Shown: in pieces, positions 33,641-44,515 of the stretch
Layout of the letters: every line of letters starts with the position of its first letter
How positions within the stretch are numbered: the first letter of the stretch is position 1
Assembly (NCBI GenBank): GCA_034509495.1
Contig: CM067525.1
Location: forward strand, 4,089,445-4,153,444
DNA: 64,000 bases
Reading direction: 5' to 3'
Source of the DNA: Acestrorhynchus altus
Lineage: Eukaryota; Chordata; Actinopteri; Characiformes; Acestrorhynchidae
The notes under the pieces: generated by a model
Databases searched by the model: none
What the model saw: only the letters and a program-made list of their open reading frames with translations
Told to the model about the DNA's origin: nothing
Program-made: the position numbers and the translations under genes

Positions 33641-33800
33641 TGTAATGTATATCTGTCTGCCTGTCTGTCTGTCTGTCTTGCTCTCTGTCTATCTATCTGT
33701 CTGTCTGCCTATTTATTATATCTGTCAGTCTAAATATCTGTCTGTCTTTTTGTCTGTCCGTACTTATGTCTCTTCCAGTCTTTATCTCTCTCTGTCCCCT
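33641..33800 (+). repeat. (CTGT)n / (CTAT)n tetranucleotide tract
   Basis: TGCCTGTCTGTCTGTCTGTC and CTATCTATCTGTCTGTCTGC with further degenerate units to about 33800. A compound GACA/GATA-type microsatellite. Confidence 0.85.
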
Positions 33801-33944
33801 TCTCTGGCTGTCTGGCAGTGCAGTGCAATGGGGCTATTGATGTAGGTGGTAGGGGTTGGATGGGGTGATATTGATGTTAGGATAGATTGATTCACATTCA
33901 ATTTCCAAAGAAGAACCAGTAGAGAAACAGAGACTAGGAGTAGA

Positions 33945-33946
<2 letters not shown>

Positions 33947-33983
<37 letters not shown>
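33947..33983 (+). repeat. (GA)n microsatellite
   Basis: About 18 GA units. Confidence 0.9.
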
Positions 33984-33985
<2 letters not shown>

Positions 33986-34883
33986 CTGGGTGACCCTGCA
34001 TCCGATGGGAATCCTGTTAAGTGTGGGGAAACATTGCTAAGTGCTGGTGAATGGAGTCTACATTTATGTTGGAAAGTGGCTGTGCTATAAGACCGGAGTT
34101 TGGTTTCAAAAAGCTGATCTTAATCAGCTTATGTTGGGTCTGGAGAGATAGAAGAGAAGCAGGAGCTCATATGCCCCAAACAACAGCTTTCTCTCACACT
34201 TTAAATGTCAGTTCCCTGGCGCCCCAGAACACATCAAAGCAGACCTGATATAGCCAACCACTACTCTGTATTGTCTAAATATCTCTCGCTCTGTCTCTCT
34301 CTCTTTTCTCAGACCTCATAGCTTTCCCACTGCAAAGTGTCATCTAAATCTCTCTCCTCTCTCTATCGCGTGCTCTCTCGTGTTCTACCCCTGTGGGGAA
34401 ATCTCAGTGTAACCGGTACAGACGTTACTGCACTAACAGAAATGGCTAGGGAAGCAGATAATCTCATGACGTAATGCTCTTAAACTCCAGAAAGAGTTCA
34501 GGTTCAACTGTGGCTGAGATACTGGGTGCAGACCAAGAAGCAATGCTAATGGCACCATCTACTGTTAAGTCAGTAACACAGCAAGTCAGGTGATCAAGGA
34601 CCTTTTTGAAGCATGAATGTCTACAAACCGATTGAGCTGAAATATTGTCGTTGTTTGGAGTTTTAAATGCTGTGGCATCTGTCAGACCAAATGTACGTAG
34701 GTGAACTCTTAAAATCCCATGCTCAGCTGGATTCAAGAATCTCAATGAGGACACAATTAGTATGTTCTTGCTTTAACAGAGTAGTTTACAACAGATTCAA
34801 GTAAAGCCAGTATGATCTATAAGCAATTCTGTCATTACTTTTCCTTAGAAAAACAGGGCACTTCTCTCTGCCTTGAAAATTCA
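33984..34883. other. Unassigned stretch with CT-rich patch
   Basis: A CT-rich patch lies at about 34280-34390. The rest is unremarkable. A 96-codon - strand frame at 34464-34754 resembles nothing known. Confidence 0.45.
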
Positions 34884-34940
34884 GGGATTTGAACCAGCAA
34901 CCTTACTGGTTGGCCTGGTTCCCTAACCACTAGGCTATGG
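34884..34940 (-). mobile_element. tRNA-derived SINE head
   Basis: On the - strand a polymerase III A-box-like TAGCCTAGTGGTTAGGG (34921-34937 in + coordinates) is followed about 35 bases later by a B-box GGTTCAAATCC (34885-34895). The anticodon region is degenerate and no acceptor-stem closure is seen, so this is a SINE head and not a tRNA gene. The body could not be delimited. Confidence 0.65.
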
Positions 34941-35279
34941 TTTCCCTTAAAACAGGAGTTGATATTTCTATTGTAGTATTTTAATGTGGAATTTGTCAGA
35001 AACGTTGTCAAAGCTTTATAGAGTAAAATAAAGAAGCTTATTATTATTTTACAAAGACATATGCCTATAAATAGTAAAACAAGTAAAAGTGGTAATGTAG
35101 AGTGGTCTCAATGTTTCCCAGAGCTGTATATACAACCAAATATATAACCTTACTTTCTATAGCCTTACATTAATCAAAGCAATACTAACTTATCTAAACA
35201 AAAACCATCTACCACAATGATTTTTCCATCCATGCGATTCTTAAATTGACAGTTTGTTTGAATGTCCTTTCTTAAAGGA
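34941..35279. other. Unassigned AT-rich stretch
   Basis: Nothing recognisable. Confidence 0.45.
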
Positions 35280-35600
35280 AGGCTGAAATCTTTTGAGGGC
35301 CGAGCAGAGTGCCGTCTCAGTTATTTACACTCCTGAGTTATGGCCAAGTCGCTCTGCTGAAGGCCAGTTTATGTTTTATACCTTTCTGCCCTGGACTTTA
35401 TTTTTCCTTCGGTTTTAACATCATGGCTTTGGGCTCTATTAATGATAGGCTTTTGGATTTATCTGCTGATGACAGAGAAGATTCAGTCATAAACACTGCC
35501 ATCCTGACAGATTGTTCTCTGAAGGCCAGAAATCATGACAGTGTGACGTCAGAGCATCTTCTGGGTTCACATTTCTTTATAATCTTAACAATTCCATAAC
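35280..35600. other. Candidate conserved non-coding element with a CRE
   Basis: Repeat-free mixed sequence with CTCTATTAATGATAGGCTTT and a perfect palindromic cAMP-response-type TGACGTCA at 35544-35551. A 96-codon + strand frame (35309-35599) spans most of it without family resemblance. It could be an unrecognised exon, but no splice-bounded reading is evident. Confidence 0.35.
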
Positions 35601-35689
35601 TCTATATCGTATATGCAGGTAGACTCTTAAAAATAAGTGCATTTCCTGAAGGATTCCAGAATGGTTGCATAGCTAAAGTGGATTGGACT

Positions 35690-36110
35690 TCCAGGCATTT
35701 ACTAGGTTGATGCATTGTGGTTGCTATGATATCAAAGGTGAGATTGAATGCTGTTGCTAGATGTTTGCTATAGTGTTGCTGCTGTGTTCCAGGTGGCTGC
35801 CATTGTGTGGCTAAGCGGTTATTAATGGGGTTGCTATGAAGATGCTAAATAGTTACCAGGTGCTTTATATTGTATCCAACTAGGATGCTGAGTTTTTACT
35901 AAGTGGTTGATGTGGTGTTGCTAAATAGTTGCTAGATCAGTGCTACAGTGTGGGAAAAGGATTGCCATGCTATTTTAGTCATTCCCATGATGTTGCTTAG
36001 TGGCTGGTACGGTGCAGCTAGGTGGTTGATAGCCAGTTTATATGGTATCCCAGGTGGTTGCTATGGTATCTTAGGTGGGTGCACAAGTGTTGCCAAGTGG
36101 TTGCTGTGGC
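35690..36110 (+). repeat. GTTGCTA(TGGTG) minisatellite
   Basis: Degenerate units such as GTTGCTAGATG, GTTGCTATGAAG, TGGTTGCTATGGTATC and GTGTTGCTAAATAGTTGCTA recur every 20-45 bases. The motif class is widespread in teleosts. A few neighbours carry CCAGGTGG links. Confidence 0.75.
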
Positions 36111-36174
36111 AGAAAAATAAAAAACAGAAGATTTGCACTGTGCAACTGTAATAAAGTTTCTTCAAAGTGTTCTC

Positions 36175-36310
36175 CAGTAGTGCTTTCTATTATCATGAAA
36201 CAGACTCTGTTCCAGTTCAGGAACCTAATGCAAACTCTGAAAAGTGTTTTCTCCAAGGTGCTTCTAAGCCAGAACAGAACCAGTTCAAGAGCCAGAGTCC
36301 TTTTTGTTGA
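36175..36310. mobile_element. hAT-like MITE fragment
   Basis: CTGTTCCAGTTCAGGAACCT and CAGAACAGAACCAGTTCAAG with AGAGCCAGAGTCC form partly inverted, partly direct motif pairs, and GTTGAAAAGCGCC closes the segment. It resembles fish hAT-derived MITEs from memory. Weak. Confidence 0.35.
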
Positions 36311-36589
36311 AAAGCGCCTTAAGTAATAACATAGAATAACCAACTTTGGATCCAGAAAAGAATATGACCATAATTGAGATGTGATTATAAGGAAATTTTT
36401 AACAATATCATTTTTTGAGTTGCACTAATATAATAGTAATACACCAGACCAGACAAAAGTTACAAGAGGAGGAGTAAAAACATTTTTAACACGGTGATGG
36501 TGGGATAAGACCAGAGAAACTTAATAATATGCCTTTACTGTCATTTGTACTTGTACTTACATCAATAGATACCTTGCTTAAGGGCCCAA

Positions 36590-36680
36590 AAGAGGCAACT
36601 GAGTAGACCAGGGAATGGAGCCCACATCCCTGTAAACAATAACCAAATTCTCTGTCCACTGAACCACCATTTATCTATAA
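36590..36680 (-). mobile_element. Degraded tRNA-like SINE head
   Basis: - strand: ATGGTGGTTCAGTGGACAGA resembles an A-box region, and GTGGGCTCCATTCCCTG resembles a weak B-box about 40 bases on. More decayed than the head at 34884. Confidence 0.35.
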
Positions 36681-37676
36681 ACATAAAAAGATGTCACATG
36701 TCTATGCATGTCTAATTAGTGGTCTAGCGGTCTAATTAAAATAAATACTAAAGTGGCTAAAATTACTGCAACCCACCATCAGTTTACTGTATGGTGAAGC
36801 CTTTGGAGAATAATTATTTAGAAATGATTGTATCATTATTTAATCTTAAATGCATTATAAAAATGATGCCTCTCTTGTGTTTTTGGGAATGTTGGCATAA
36901 TATGTGACCACTTTTTTAAACAATGTGCCACACAATGCAGACTTTTTCTCATGTCTGAGAGAAGAGCTCTAGCTCACCCAATTCTCCCCCCCGCACCCCT
37001 CACAACCCATTGCCCCCTTCTTTCATCATCCACATGATCCCAAATGGAAGAATGAAAGACTGGCAATTACCTACACATTCTTATGAGGCTTTTCGTCCAA
37101 CAAAAACCTATTTACCAACAGCCTACCTTTGGTGGTGGCCAAAATTAACAAGGCCGAAGGGCAGTAAGCAGTGTGCAGGTGATCAATGAGACATCTTGGC
37201 TTATGTTCTGTGTCAAATGATGTAGAAAACGTGTTAACCTGCCTGCAGGAGATAGTCCATTCATTTTCCTGCTTCAACAGGACTATGGAACAGCATACTT
37301 AATCATAAGAGTATATAAAACACTGGATATGTTCTCTCACTTTTCAGAGGGTGCTTTTCAGGTCTATATAGCCTTCTCCCTTTTACAGTAGGGCCAAAAA
37401 TCAGTCACTGACTTCTGTGATTGGGGGAAGAGATTAATACCCATGGAGCATCTTTACACCCACAAATTATCATCGTTTTCACTGGATGCCTAAATTATCA
37501 TGCACTTGCCTCAAGCCATATTGAAATGTTTGGTAGTCTAATAGAGTTGCTCAAGTGTTTGACATGGTATCAGATAGGGCTGGGAAATTAACTGAAGTCA
37601 ATCCCCAACCATCAGGATCTCTATGTAAAGTTGCATGTCATTTTACATACCATAATACCATTGTGGAACAACAAAG
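36681..37676. other. Unassigned non-coding stretch
   Basis: AT-rich left half. A C-run (TCTCCCCCCCGCACCCC) lies near 36985. No gene or named repeat. Confidence 0.45.
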
Positions 37677-38530
37677 CACAGTGTTTGCCCCGCTGGCCTA
37701 TGAAAAAGCTCTCAGAGGCTACTTTTGTGTAGTGTACCTCATGTTGAAAGATGCCCCTACAACACATTCAAAGACATTTTGCCCAGTTGAGAGACTTTGA
37801 GAGAAATTATTGGACTGAGAGAGGCAGGATAGTCATTTTGACAAGATGTCCATCATCTAGGTCAATCTGAAAGCGCTGTTAGAATGGGTTGGGAGCAATT
37901 GTTGTGTGAGGGCATGCACACATGGTGAAAAGCAATGAAACCCTATTGTCTTCGATACTGCCTTTGCTGTAGAGACACTCAGTTCCCCCAACTCCTGGTG
38001 TGAATGACTGCATACGACAGATGGTCACCCCTAGTATTGATACGAGGGACAGTAACAGCTCAGCAATATGTGCAGGACATCCCTGCAACTATGTGTTGCC
38101 TCTCATGGTAGGACAAGGCATAGCACCAAATCCTCGGCCCTGGCTATAACTCCTTTGGAGTGTTTGACATCACCCCTGTTTGCAGCCTTGCAATTGATCC
38201 CCCCTTTCCAGCACCCCTGTGGGGGGCTTCCACCGCTACATTTTTCAGCAGGATAATGCTTGCCCACACAGTGCAAGGGTTTCCCAGGAATGGTTCCATC
38301 AGTTTGCAACACTTCCTCAGCCTGGTTGCCAGATTTATTACCTACTGAGCATTTATGGGACCAGGGGGGGATGTCAGCTTCAGCAACTTATGAGTGGGCA
38401 AGATCTACAGGGCCAGATGCAGGACGCCATATGGAACCTGTATGACTCCATGCTCAACTGTCTCATCTTGTGTCCAGGCTAGCGGCCCAACAGAGAACTG
38501 TTCGCCAGCTTGGTTTGACTGTTTTATTTT
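37677..38530 (+). pseudogene. Tc1-like element and transposase pseudogene, subfamily T1, copy 1
   Basis: The non-coding left part (CTCAGAGGCTACTTTTGTGT) matches the copies at 53018 and 44470. The transposase remnant includes F-Q-Q-D-N-A-C-P-H-S-A-R-V-S-Q-E-W (second Asp motif, about 38244-38294), then E-H-L-W-D-Q (after the third acidic site, about 38345), then G-Q-M-Q-D-A-I-W-N-L-Y-D-S-M near the C-terminus. Several frameshifts break it. The first Asp region is not readable. Confidence 0.8.
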
Positions 38531-39150
38531 ATTATTTAATGTAATTTTGAGAAATACTGGATTAATATAAAATTAGCCAGCATGAATAGAAGTGGTTAAA
38601 GTGTGCTTCATATTCAGGAAAGCTGTACTCTGCGTGGCACTCAATAGAACTAGTCCTTCACCTTGCTGACTTTACTTTCATTCATTTTAGCAACAATAAA
38701 GAACTAATATATTTCAAGCACATTCCTTGACTTTTAGACTGATTTAAATATCTTTAATAATGTCATGCATATGTATTTGGAATAGTGGTGTCCTTCAGCT
38801 CTGACCTCCGCAAAACACATGGCCTTTCCTTTCATCTCCCCTCGCTCCTTAGTCACCTTGGAACAAAGTCAGTGTAGAAGACTCCTAAAATACGCAGTCA
38901 ATCAGTTCACTTTACCACACTTTACTTACTGTCAATATCCAGTTGATTGAGGGCTGCTTGGCCCATATGGCATTTACACCCAATTCAAAGTGTGTGTGCA
39001 TGCTTATGGGCGTGCAAGCATTATGAACTCCAAACCATGTTAACCTGGGTATAGAAGAATCCATCTTGATTTACAGGAGTGACAGGTTTATATAGAATAC
39101 ACCTCTGGAGTAAGTGCTCCACTCCGCTGTCAGCAGTGCTGCAGAATCTG
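38531..39150. other. Unassigned non-coding stretch
   Basis: Nothing recognisable. Confidence 0.45.
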
Positions 39151-39167
39151 TAGACACTGTTATCTTC

Positions 39168-39336
39168 TCCAGTATGACTTAAGGTGCCAGTCAGGAGCAT
39201 GCATGGCCATCAAGCTGGGAGATGGCGAGGAGGCTCAGGCACTGAAAGATGTGTCTTTGCAGTCTGACCTGTCTCTGCAGCCTGTGCGGTGTCAAGCTTT
39301 TTCATCTTACCTGCAGACACTCAAGGAAAGGACTTA
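39168..39336 (+). other. Possible isolated exon (weak)
   Basis: A pyrimidine-rich acceptor-like TGTTATCTTCTCCAG ends near 39172. It is followed by about 57 open codons (tyrosine start frame, containing M-A-I-K-L-G-D-G-E-E-A-Q-A-L-K-D) to a stop overlapping a donor-like CAGTCAGTGAG near 39335. Composition is GC-richer than its flanks. I recognise no protein family. It could equally be chance. Confidence 0.2.
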
Positions 39337-39469
39337 CAGTCAGTGAGAAAAAGGGTTTGTTTATGAACATCAAAAGGATTCAAATAAGCTGAGCCATCGC
39401 TTCTGTTAAAATCAGCGTTCTTAAGGAGTGGCAGTGATTTATAAATTGACATGATACAGGCTTCTGTTT

Positions 39470-39665
39470 CTGTGAGATCAAGATCTGCACTTTGCAGGCA
39501 GTAACATACCATTCTTAACTCAGGATCAGAGTGATCTAGAGACACGATAAATATCACTTGTGAGAGTAATTCAGCTGAGAAAACTGCTAAAATCCACTCA
39601 TTTCCAACTGAATTAAGTCCCAGTTTCAATTCCATAGCAGCCATTGTGTGCATTTGCTACCTCCA
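39470..39665 (-). mobile_element. Interspersed repeat family X, copy 7
   Basis: Block D on the - strand (TAACTCAGGATCAGAGTGAT, about 39515) and the TTTCCAACTGAATTAAGTCC segment are shared with copy 8 at 42367. Blocks B and A are absent. Confidence 0.6.
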
Positions 39666-39668
39666 CAG

Positions 39669-39715
39669 ATATATATATATATATATACATACATATACAC
39701 ACACACATAAAAAAA
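39669..39715 (+). repeat. (TA)n-(TACA)n-(CA)n compound microsatellite
   Basis: (AT)10, then ACATACATAT, then CACACACA, at the end of family X copy 7. Confidence 0.85.
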
Positions 39716-40775
39716 TAATACATATGCCCTTACTGCCTTACTGACCAGCCATTGGTCTGCACTGGCATTTCTAGCCTTCTACTGCCAAGCTGATCAGAGA
39801 GTTTCTCTTTTTGTGATCAAATTTTGATTATATCATAAGCAGCATTACATCCCAGTGGTGAAACAAGGCTGCATAAGGTGAAATTCCTGATCCAGTCCCT
39901 GTTTTAATTTATATCAATGTACCTGTCAGACCTGGATGTTAAGAGTAGGCGAAATGAGGCAGTGTCCAAACTGATCTGTGTTTCTACACTACTTAGTAAA
40001 CTAAATAGTCAGAAAGTCTGATGAACACTATCCCTATATAACATTGCACTATATAGGGGAATAGGGATTCAATTGAGCGACAGCCATTATTTCAGATGAG
40101 TGTGGTTTATGTGGGCAGACTTAGGTAGGTTAGTAGGCTTCAGTAGGTTAGTATTAGTTACATTAGACTTGTAGCTGTGCAAGAGTAAAGAACCGAACTA
40201 CTTGAAAACTACTGCTGGTGTTGTCACCTAGGAAGGAAGTGATGTGGGCAGAGTTCTCTAATGTCATCCGGTGGTGCCTTCGCTGCAAACAGAAGGAATG
40301 CTATCACCAGAGAAGAATAAGATGCTGTCTTGGCCAGCCTGCAAGGTGGTCTGGAAAAAATACATTATACTTTTGTACATCAGGTTTAATCAGGTAATCG
40401 TGACAGCCCTGGACCAGCGGTAGAGTATTACCACTATAGACTTGACAGTTCACAGCTGCCAACAAAGGAAAGTGTCTGTTATTCTTCTGAGTTGGGTGTC
40501 AAGACTCCTCCTCTATTATAAGTGAGTGATCTGCAATAATTGGAGCAGAATGTGGTAGGTTATTTCTATACAGCATAATCTTTATAAAGGCATGATGAAA
40601 CAAGCCTTAATGTGAGAAACCAGCCCAGTCCCCTGGAGTCAGGCATCACATGGTGGTGTGTAAGTGTGCAAGTGTGTACGCGTGTGTGTGTACGCTCCTG
40701 TGTCTGTAACCCTCTGCCCGTGGCACTGAAGAGGCTGAAAGGCCCTCAGAGATGAACCACAAAACACATAAATGG
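39716..40775. other. Unassigned non-coding stretch
   Basis: Includes short TAGGTTAGTAGG repeats near 40125 and a GTGTGTGTA patch near 40680. No gene. Confidence 0.45.
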
Positions 40776-40930
40776 CCAATTATAGTGACTTCAAAGAAAG
40801 ATGCGATGAAAAATTAATAGCGCTTGATTGTGTAATCCACAACGCTGGCTTATATAAGTGCCCCAGTCACGCTGAGGGAGGAGGTTATTGTTTGGGACCC
40901 AAAGCTCAAGAGCAAAACAAAGGAGAGAGA
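40776..40930. other. Candidate conserved non-coding element
   Basis: GGCCAATTATAGTGACTTCA, AAAAATTAATAGCGCTTGAT and TGTGTAATCCACAACGCTGG are closely packed CCAAT/TAAT/AATC-type motifs in repeat-free sequence. GGCTTATATAAGTGCCC near 40848-40862 is a TATA-like palindromic core. A promoter is possible, but no gene start follows. Confidence 0.35.
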
Positions 40931-41137
40931 GAGAGAAAGACAGAGTGGAGTGGAGAGCACTGTGGACTACAGGGGTTTCTCTAAAAGAACACTGCATTCT
41001 CATGTGGCCCAGAAGTTCCTCCTCCCAGTAGACACGGCCCAGCAGCATTTTCTGAGTGACCCTTAACCTCCGTCTCTTTCACTCATCACTCTGTCTCTCT
41101 CATCCTTTCTGTCTTATATCTTCACTTTTGAATTTCC

Positions 41138-41164
41138 CCTCCCTCTCTCTCTCTCTCTCTCTCA
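41138..41164 (+). repeat. (CT)n microsatellite
   Basis: About 11 CT units after a CCCTCC lead. Confidence 0.85.
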
Positions 41165-41283
41165 GTGCTGACCTCTGCTGATGTAATTCTCTTGCCATGG
41201 CTATCATTACTGACTCTTGAGGGATCCTCTCTCTTTTCTCGGAGTCAAGTTCACGTTCAAGGGCTGCTTTCCTGACATATCCA

Positions 41284-41375
41284 GTGAGTGAGTGAGTGAG
41301 TGAGCAAAGGAGCAGCTAGCGAGCGAGCGAGCGAAAGAAAGAAAGAATGAAAGAAAGAAAGAAAGAAAGAAAGAA
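41284..41375 (+). repeat. (GTGA)n-(GAGC)n-(GAAA)n compound microsatellite
   Basis: Five GTGA units at 41284-41304, GAGC units at about 41318-41333, then GAAA units (one GAAT) to about 41374. Each step differs by one base of the tetranucleotide, as expected if one array mutated into the next. Confidence 0.9.
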
Positions 41376-42366
41376 CAAATTGATCGAAAAATTCTAATTC
41401 CGAGTCTGGGTATTTATGCTGTGCTACACCAATAAAAAATCCTTGTGCAAGACTCCCAACTCAATGTAATGATTGATGAAATGCTTCTAACAAGGGTTAA
41501 CAGGCCATTACAACGGTCTGAGCTTTAGAGCCTGAACTTGTAGTTCCTACATCAGTTTAACTCTCCCAGTCCCACAGTTCTAAACCCCACCCACTTCCTG
41601 TGCTTTTGACTGCAACTACAAGAATGCCTCCTAACAGAACGAGAGGTTCTTGATTGACTGAATGAGGTGTGTTAGATTTGGGAGTTGAAACCTTTAGGAA
41701 GGTAGCTCTCCAGGAGCAGGACTGATGACCATCTCTTTCAAAAGCATTTAATTATTTAAAGAGCATAGTAATTATAACCACACCTATTTTGCCGGGTGAT
41801 GCGAAATGCAAAAACCCACTGTGACCGCAACTACCACCCTCATCCAAAATTACCACCGTGGCATTAGTATGCTGGCTGTGGGCCTCGTTGGCACACCCCA
41901 TATACATCAATAGAAGGTTTATTACCTTCTTCTCCTATGTAATCTTATATATATATGAATGGAAATTGTGGTCTGTGCTCTGAAAATGTATCTTCTTCCT
42001 CATTTAATAAAGGTAAATATAATCTAATTACAGAGCATTCATACCTGTTGTGGTTTTAAGGGTCTCAAAAGATGCCCCTGCCCACTTTTCCGTTTGTTCT
42101 GATAGCTGATAGTGTAAATCAGCCTTGACAAGCAGGTAAAGCCCAGAATCTATCAGTGTGGGCTTCTTCTCTCACTATCAGTCCTGTCTGAGTGCGAAGG
42201 CTGCTCTCACAGATGAGCAGGAAAAAAGGAGAACAGGAAGTAATGACATAGAAATGCTTCCCTGCTGTAATCGTCAATGTCTGCAAAAGAAAGTCGGAGA
42301 CAAAAGAACCTGGGTTGAACTGAAGTTACCGTAGACGTTAAAAGGTAATGATGGTGATTAACAGTT
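41376..42366. other. Unassigned stretch with a possible MITE
   Basis: 41500-41735 (TAGTTCCTACATCAGTTTAA to TCTCCAGGAGCAGGACTGAT) resembles in its right end the 166-bp MITE at 46581, but termini do not match convincingly. The rest is unassigned. Confidence 0.35.
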
Positions 42367-42680
42367 AGAACCCAAGATGCGGTTTTCTATGCTTTGTGAC
42401 TCAGAATCAGAGTAACCAGCAGACATTAATACACATATCATGACAAACTACAAGACTTACACCAAACCACAAGTCACTTGTTTCCAACTGCATTAAATCC
42501 CAGTTTAAATGCTAAAGCAGCCATTACTGCTCTGTCTGTCCACATATACATGCCCAACCTGCCTGCGAGGGGTGGGGCTAATGACATCACTGATACAGAT
42601 ATTGGGTTCTAGAAGAAACCCAATATCTTTCTTTGCTCACACAGTGCTCAAATTCCAGAAATAAAGTGTTTTAATTTTCT
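42367..42680 (-). mobile_element. Interspersed repeat family X, copy 8
   Basis: From block D (AGAATCAGAGTAACCAGCAG) through TTTCCAACTGCATTAAATCC and the C core (GGTGGGGCTAATGACATCAC, about 42572) to a degraded B end (CACACAGTGCTCAAATTCCA). The D-to-C order agrees with copy 6. Confidence 0.7.
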
Positions 42681-42759
42681 TACTTATAAGCAAAAAAAAA
42701 GCAGGTTATTGTGATCAAAGAGCTGCAGATGTGATTGATTGGTATAATGACAATTCAGG

Positions 42760-43064
42760 TGTCAGGAAACGGGGAGCTGAACAAATGTAGGATGGAAGCA
42801 GAATTACTTTCAGGGGTTTTAATGACTGACAAACAGAAGACACACTAGATAACACACCAAATAACACAATAGTAGACTCACACCCACAGACTGACACAAG
42901 GGAGTATATATACACACACAGGGCACATTAAACACAGCTGGGACAGGATTACGAAGGGGCAGGTTTACCAATCGGACACAGCTAGGAATTGGCGAAGACA
43001 AAACCAAAACAAGACACACATGCTAGAAGCATATGATAACTACACAGGACTCTATGTGTGACAC
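42760..43064 (-). mobile_element. Solo LTR of a retrotransposon
   Basis: Read on the - strand it begins TGTCACACATAGAGTCCTGT and ends CCCGTTTCCTGACA (305 bp; TG...CA termini). It has a TATA-like GTGTATATATACTCCC and a CT-rich U3/R-like segment inside. Flanks TCAGG (left) and CCAGG (right) form a 5-bp target duplication with one mismatch. No internal coding region is present, so this is a solo LTR, gypsy-like by length and duplication size. Confidence 0.6.
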
Positions 43065-43774
43065 CAGGAGCATTTACACATCTGGACTGACCCACAAAAT
43101 CCACCAGTTTAAATCCTCTCAAATCTGTGGGACTATCTGGAACAACAAATACAGGAATTCTGGACAAACTGCGCAGATGCAAGAGTGGCCTAACACTGAT
43201 ATACTGTTAAATGTTGATACATGGCCACAACCATTTGGCATATGTCGCATATTTTAATATGTTACACACATTGAACTTTATATTGTATCTGAATTTCATG
43301 AAGAATGGACCATTAGAACTGCTCAAAACTTACTATGAATAAAATGGTCTCTATGGACTTCCATCAAAAGATAGTAAGGTGTCCTTCTTCTCCTGCTAAG
43401 TTACCATTTTCGAGATTCAGGGTAACAGCAACAGTGTGTTGGATGTAAGGGAATTTTATAGATTCTTATGTATGCCATACATTTGAAATCTATATACTGC
43501 CATATATAAGATTCCCATATGGGATGTTACTAATAGGAAAGGCTCAAAGTAATTGAACTGACTATCCATAAAAGCAGAAATTCAAATCTTTCTTTATTCC
43601 TTCTTCTCGAGAACCCCCGCAGTTCTGCAATTCTGCAGTGTGATGAAACCTTTCTATGAAGTATTCGGAGGATTTCTGTGCCTTTATCAATTTGACTGAC
43701 AGCCTTGGTTTGATTGTCACCCTTGATTTAGGTTCACCTCCCTGCAGAAGGCAAGGTTAATGTATTATATCACT
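43065..43774. other. Unassigned non-coding stretch
   Basis: Nothing recognisable. A short CATATATAAG/CCATATGG region lies near 43500. Confidence 0.45.
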
Positions 43775-44515
43775 GAAGTTAAATGATTATTCACTGACAT
43801 CAGAGCGAAAGGATACATTTATTGGGGAAAACTGTACAATTAAAAGGAGGTTTGAGTACCCTGTTGGACCACTAGCCTGGACACAGATGAGATACGGTTG
43901 GGTATGGAGGCATAAGGGTTCCATATGGCATCCTGCAGCACATTTACCCACAAATGTTGCAGCTGGCCCTGTAGATCCTGCACACTCATAGGTTGTCAAA
44001 ACTGGAATCCCAGCATGTCCCATAAATACTGAATGATAAATCCGGTGACCTTGCAATCTGGAGGAGACATTCCTGCGAAACCCTTACTGTGTGTGGAAGT
44101 ATTATCCTGCTAAAAATGCCAGTTGGAAGCCATGCTACAAGAGACAAAACATGTGGCTGCAGGATGTCCTGCACATATTGCTGAGCTGTTAGTGTCCCCA
44201 GATCACCACACCAGCAGCTGGAGAAGTGTGTCGCTCCACAGCAAAGGCAGCATTGAAGCACTGACCATCATGCCTCTCTTTTCGAACATGGACTCAATGC
44301 TATTGATGACAGGGTTCCAGTGCTGTTAGCTGTGTGCCTCAAATAACTGCTGCCAACATCTCCTAACAGCTTGGTCAGAACAGCTAAGATGGTGGACAAT
44401 TCATTAAAATGCGAAATGTCTTTGAGTGCATCATAGTGGCATGTCGGTCAACGATCTCTCACCAAGAGGTACACTACTCAAAAGTAGAGCCTCTTTATAG
44501 GGCAGTGGGGAAAGC
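43775..44515 (-). pseudogene. Tc1-like element and transposase pseudogene, subfamily T1, copy 2
   Basis: The best T1 copy. The - strand left end (ACTGCCCTATAAAGAGGCTC, from about 44505) is followed by transposase pieces Q-Y-V-Q-D-I-L-Q-P-H-V-L (about 44180), T-G-I-F with a damaged Q-Q-D-N-A, P-H-T-V-R-V-S-Q-E-C, R-S-P-D-L-S, Q-D-A-I-W-N-P-Y-A-S-I-P-N near 43920, and V-S-R-L-V-V-Q-Q at the C-terminus. The catalytic glutamine/aspartate segment reads as an altered frame, and stops are present. Confidence 0.8.

Noticed and set aside
34884..34940. tRNA gene on the - strand
   Set aside because: A- and B-box-like motifs are present, but the anticodon arm is degenerate and the acceptor stem does not close. 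A SINE head explains it better.
42715..43182. Three overlapping 66-codon - strand ORFs as a retroviral-type gene
   Set aside because: They lie in a solo LTR and its flank. No gag, protease or polymerase motif is present.
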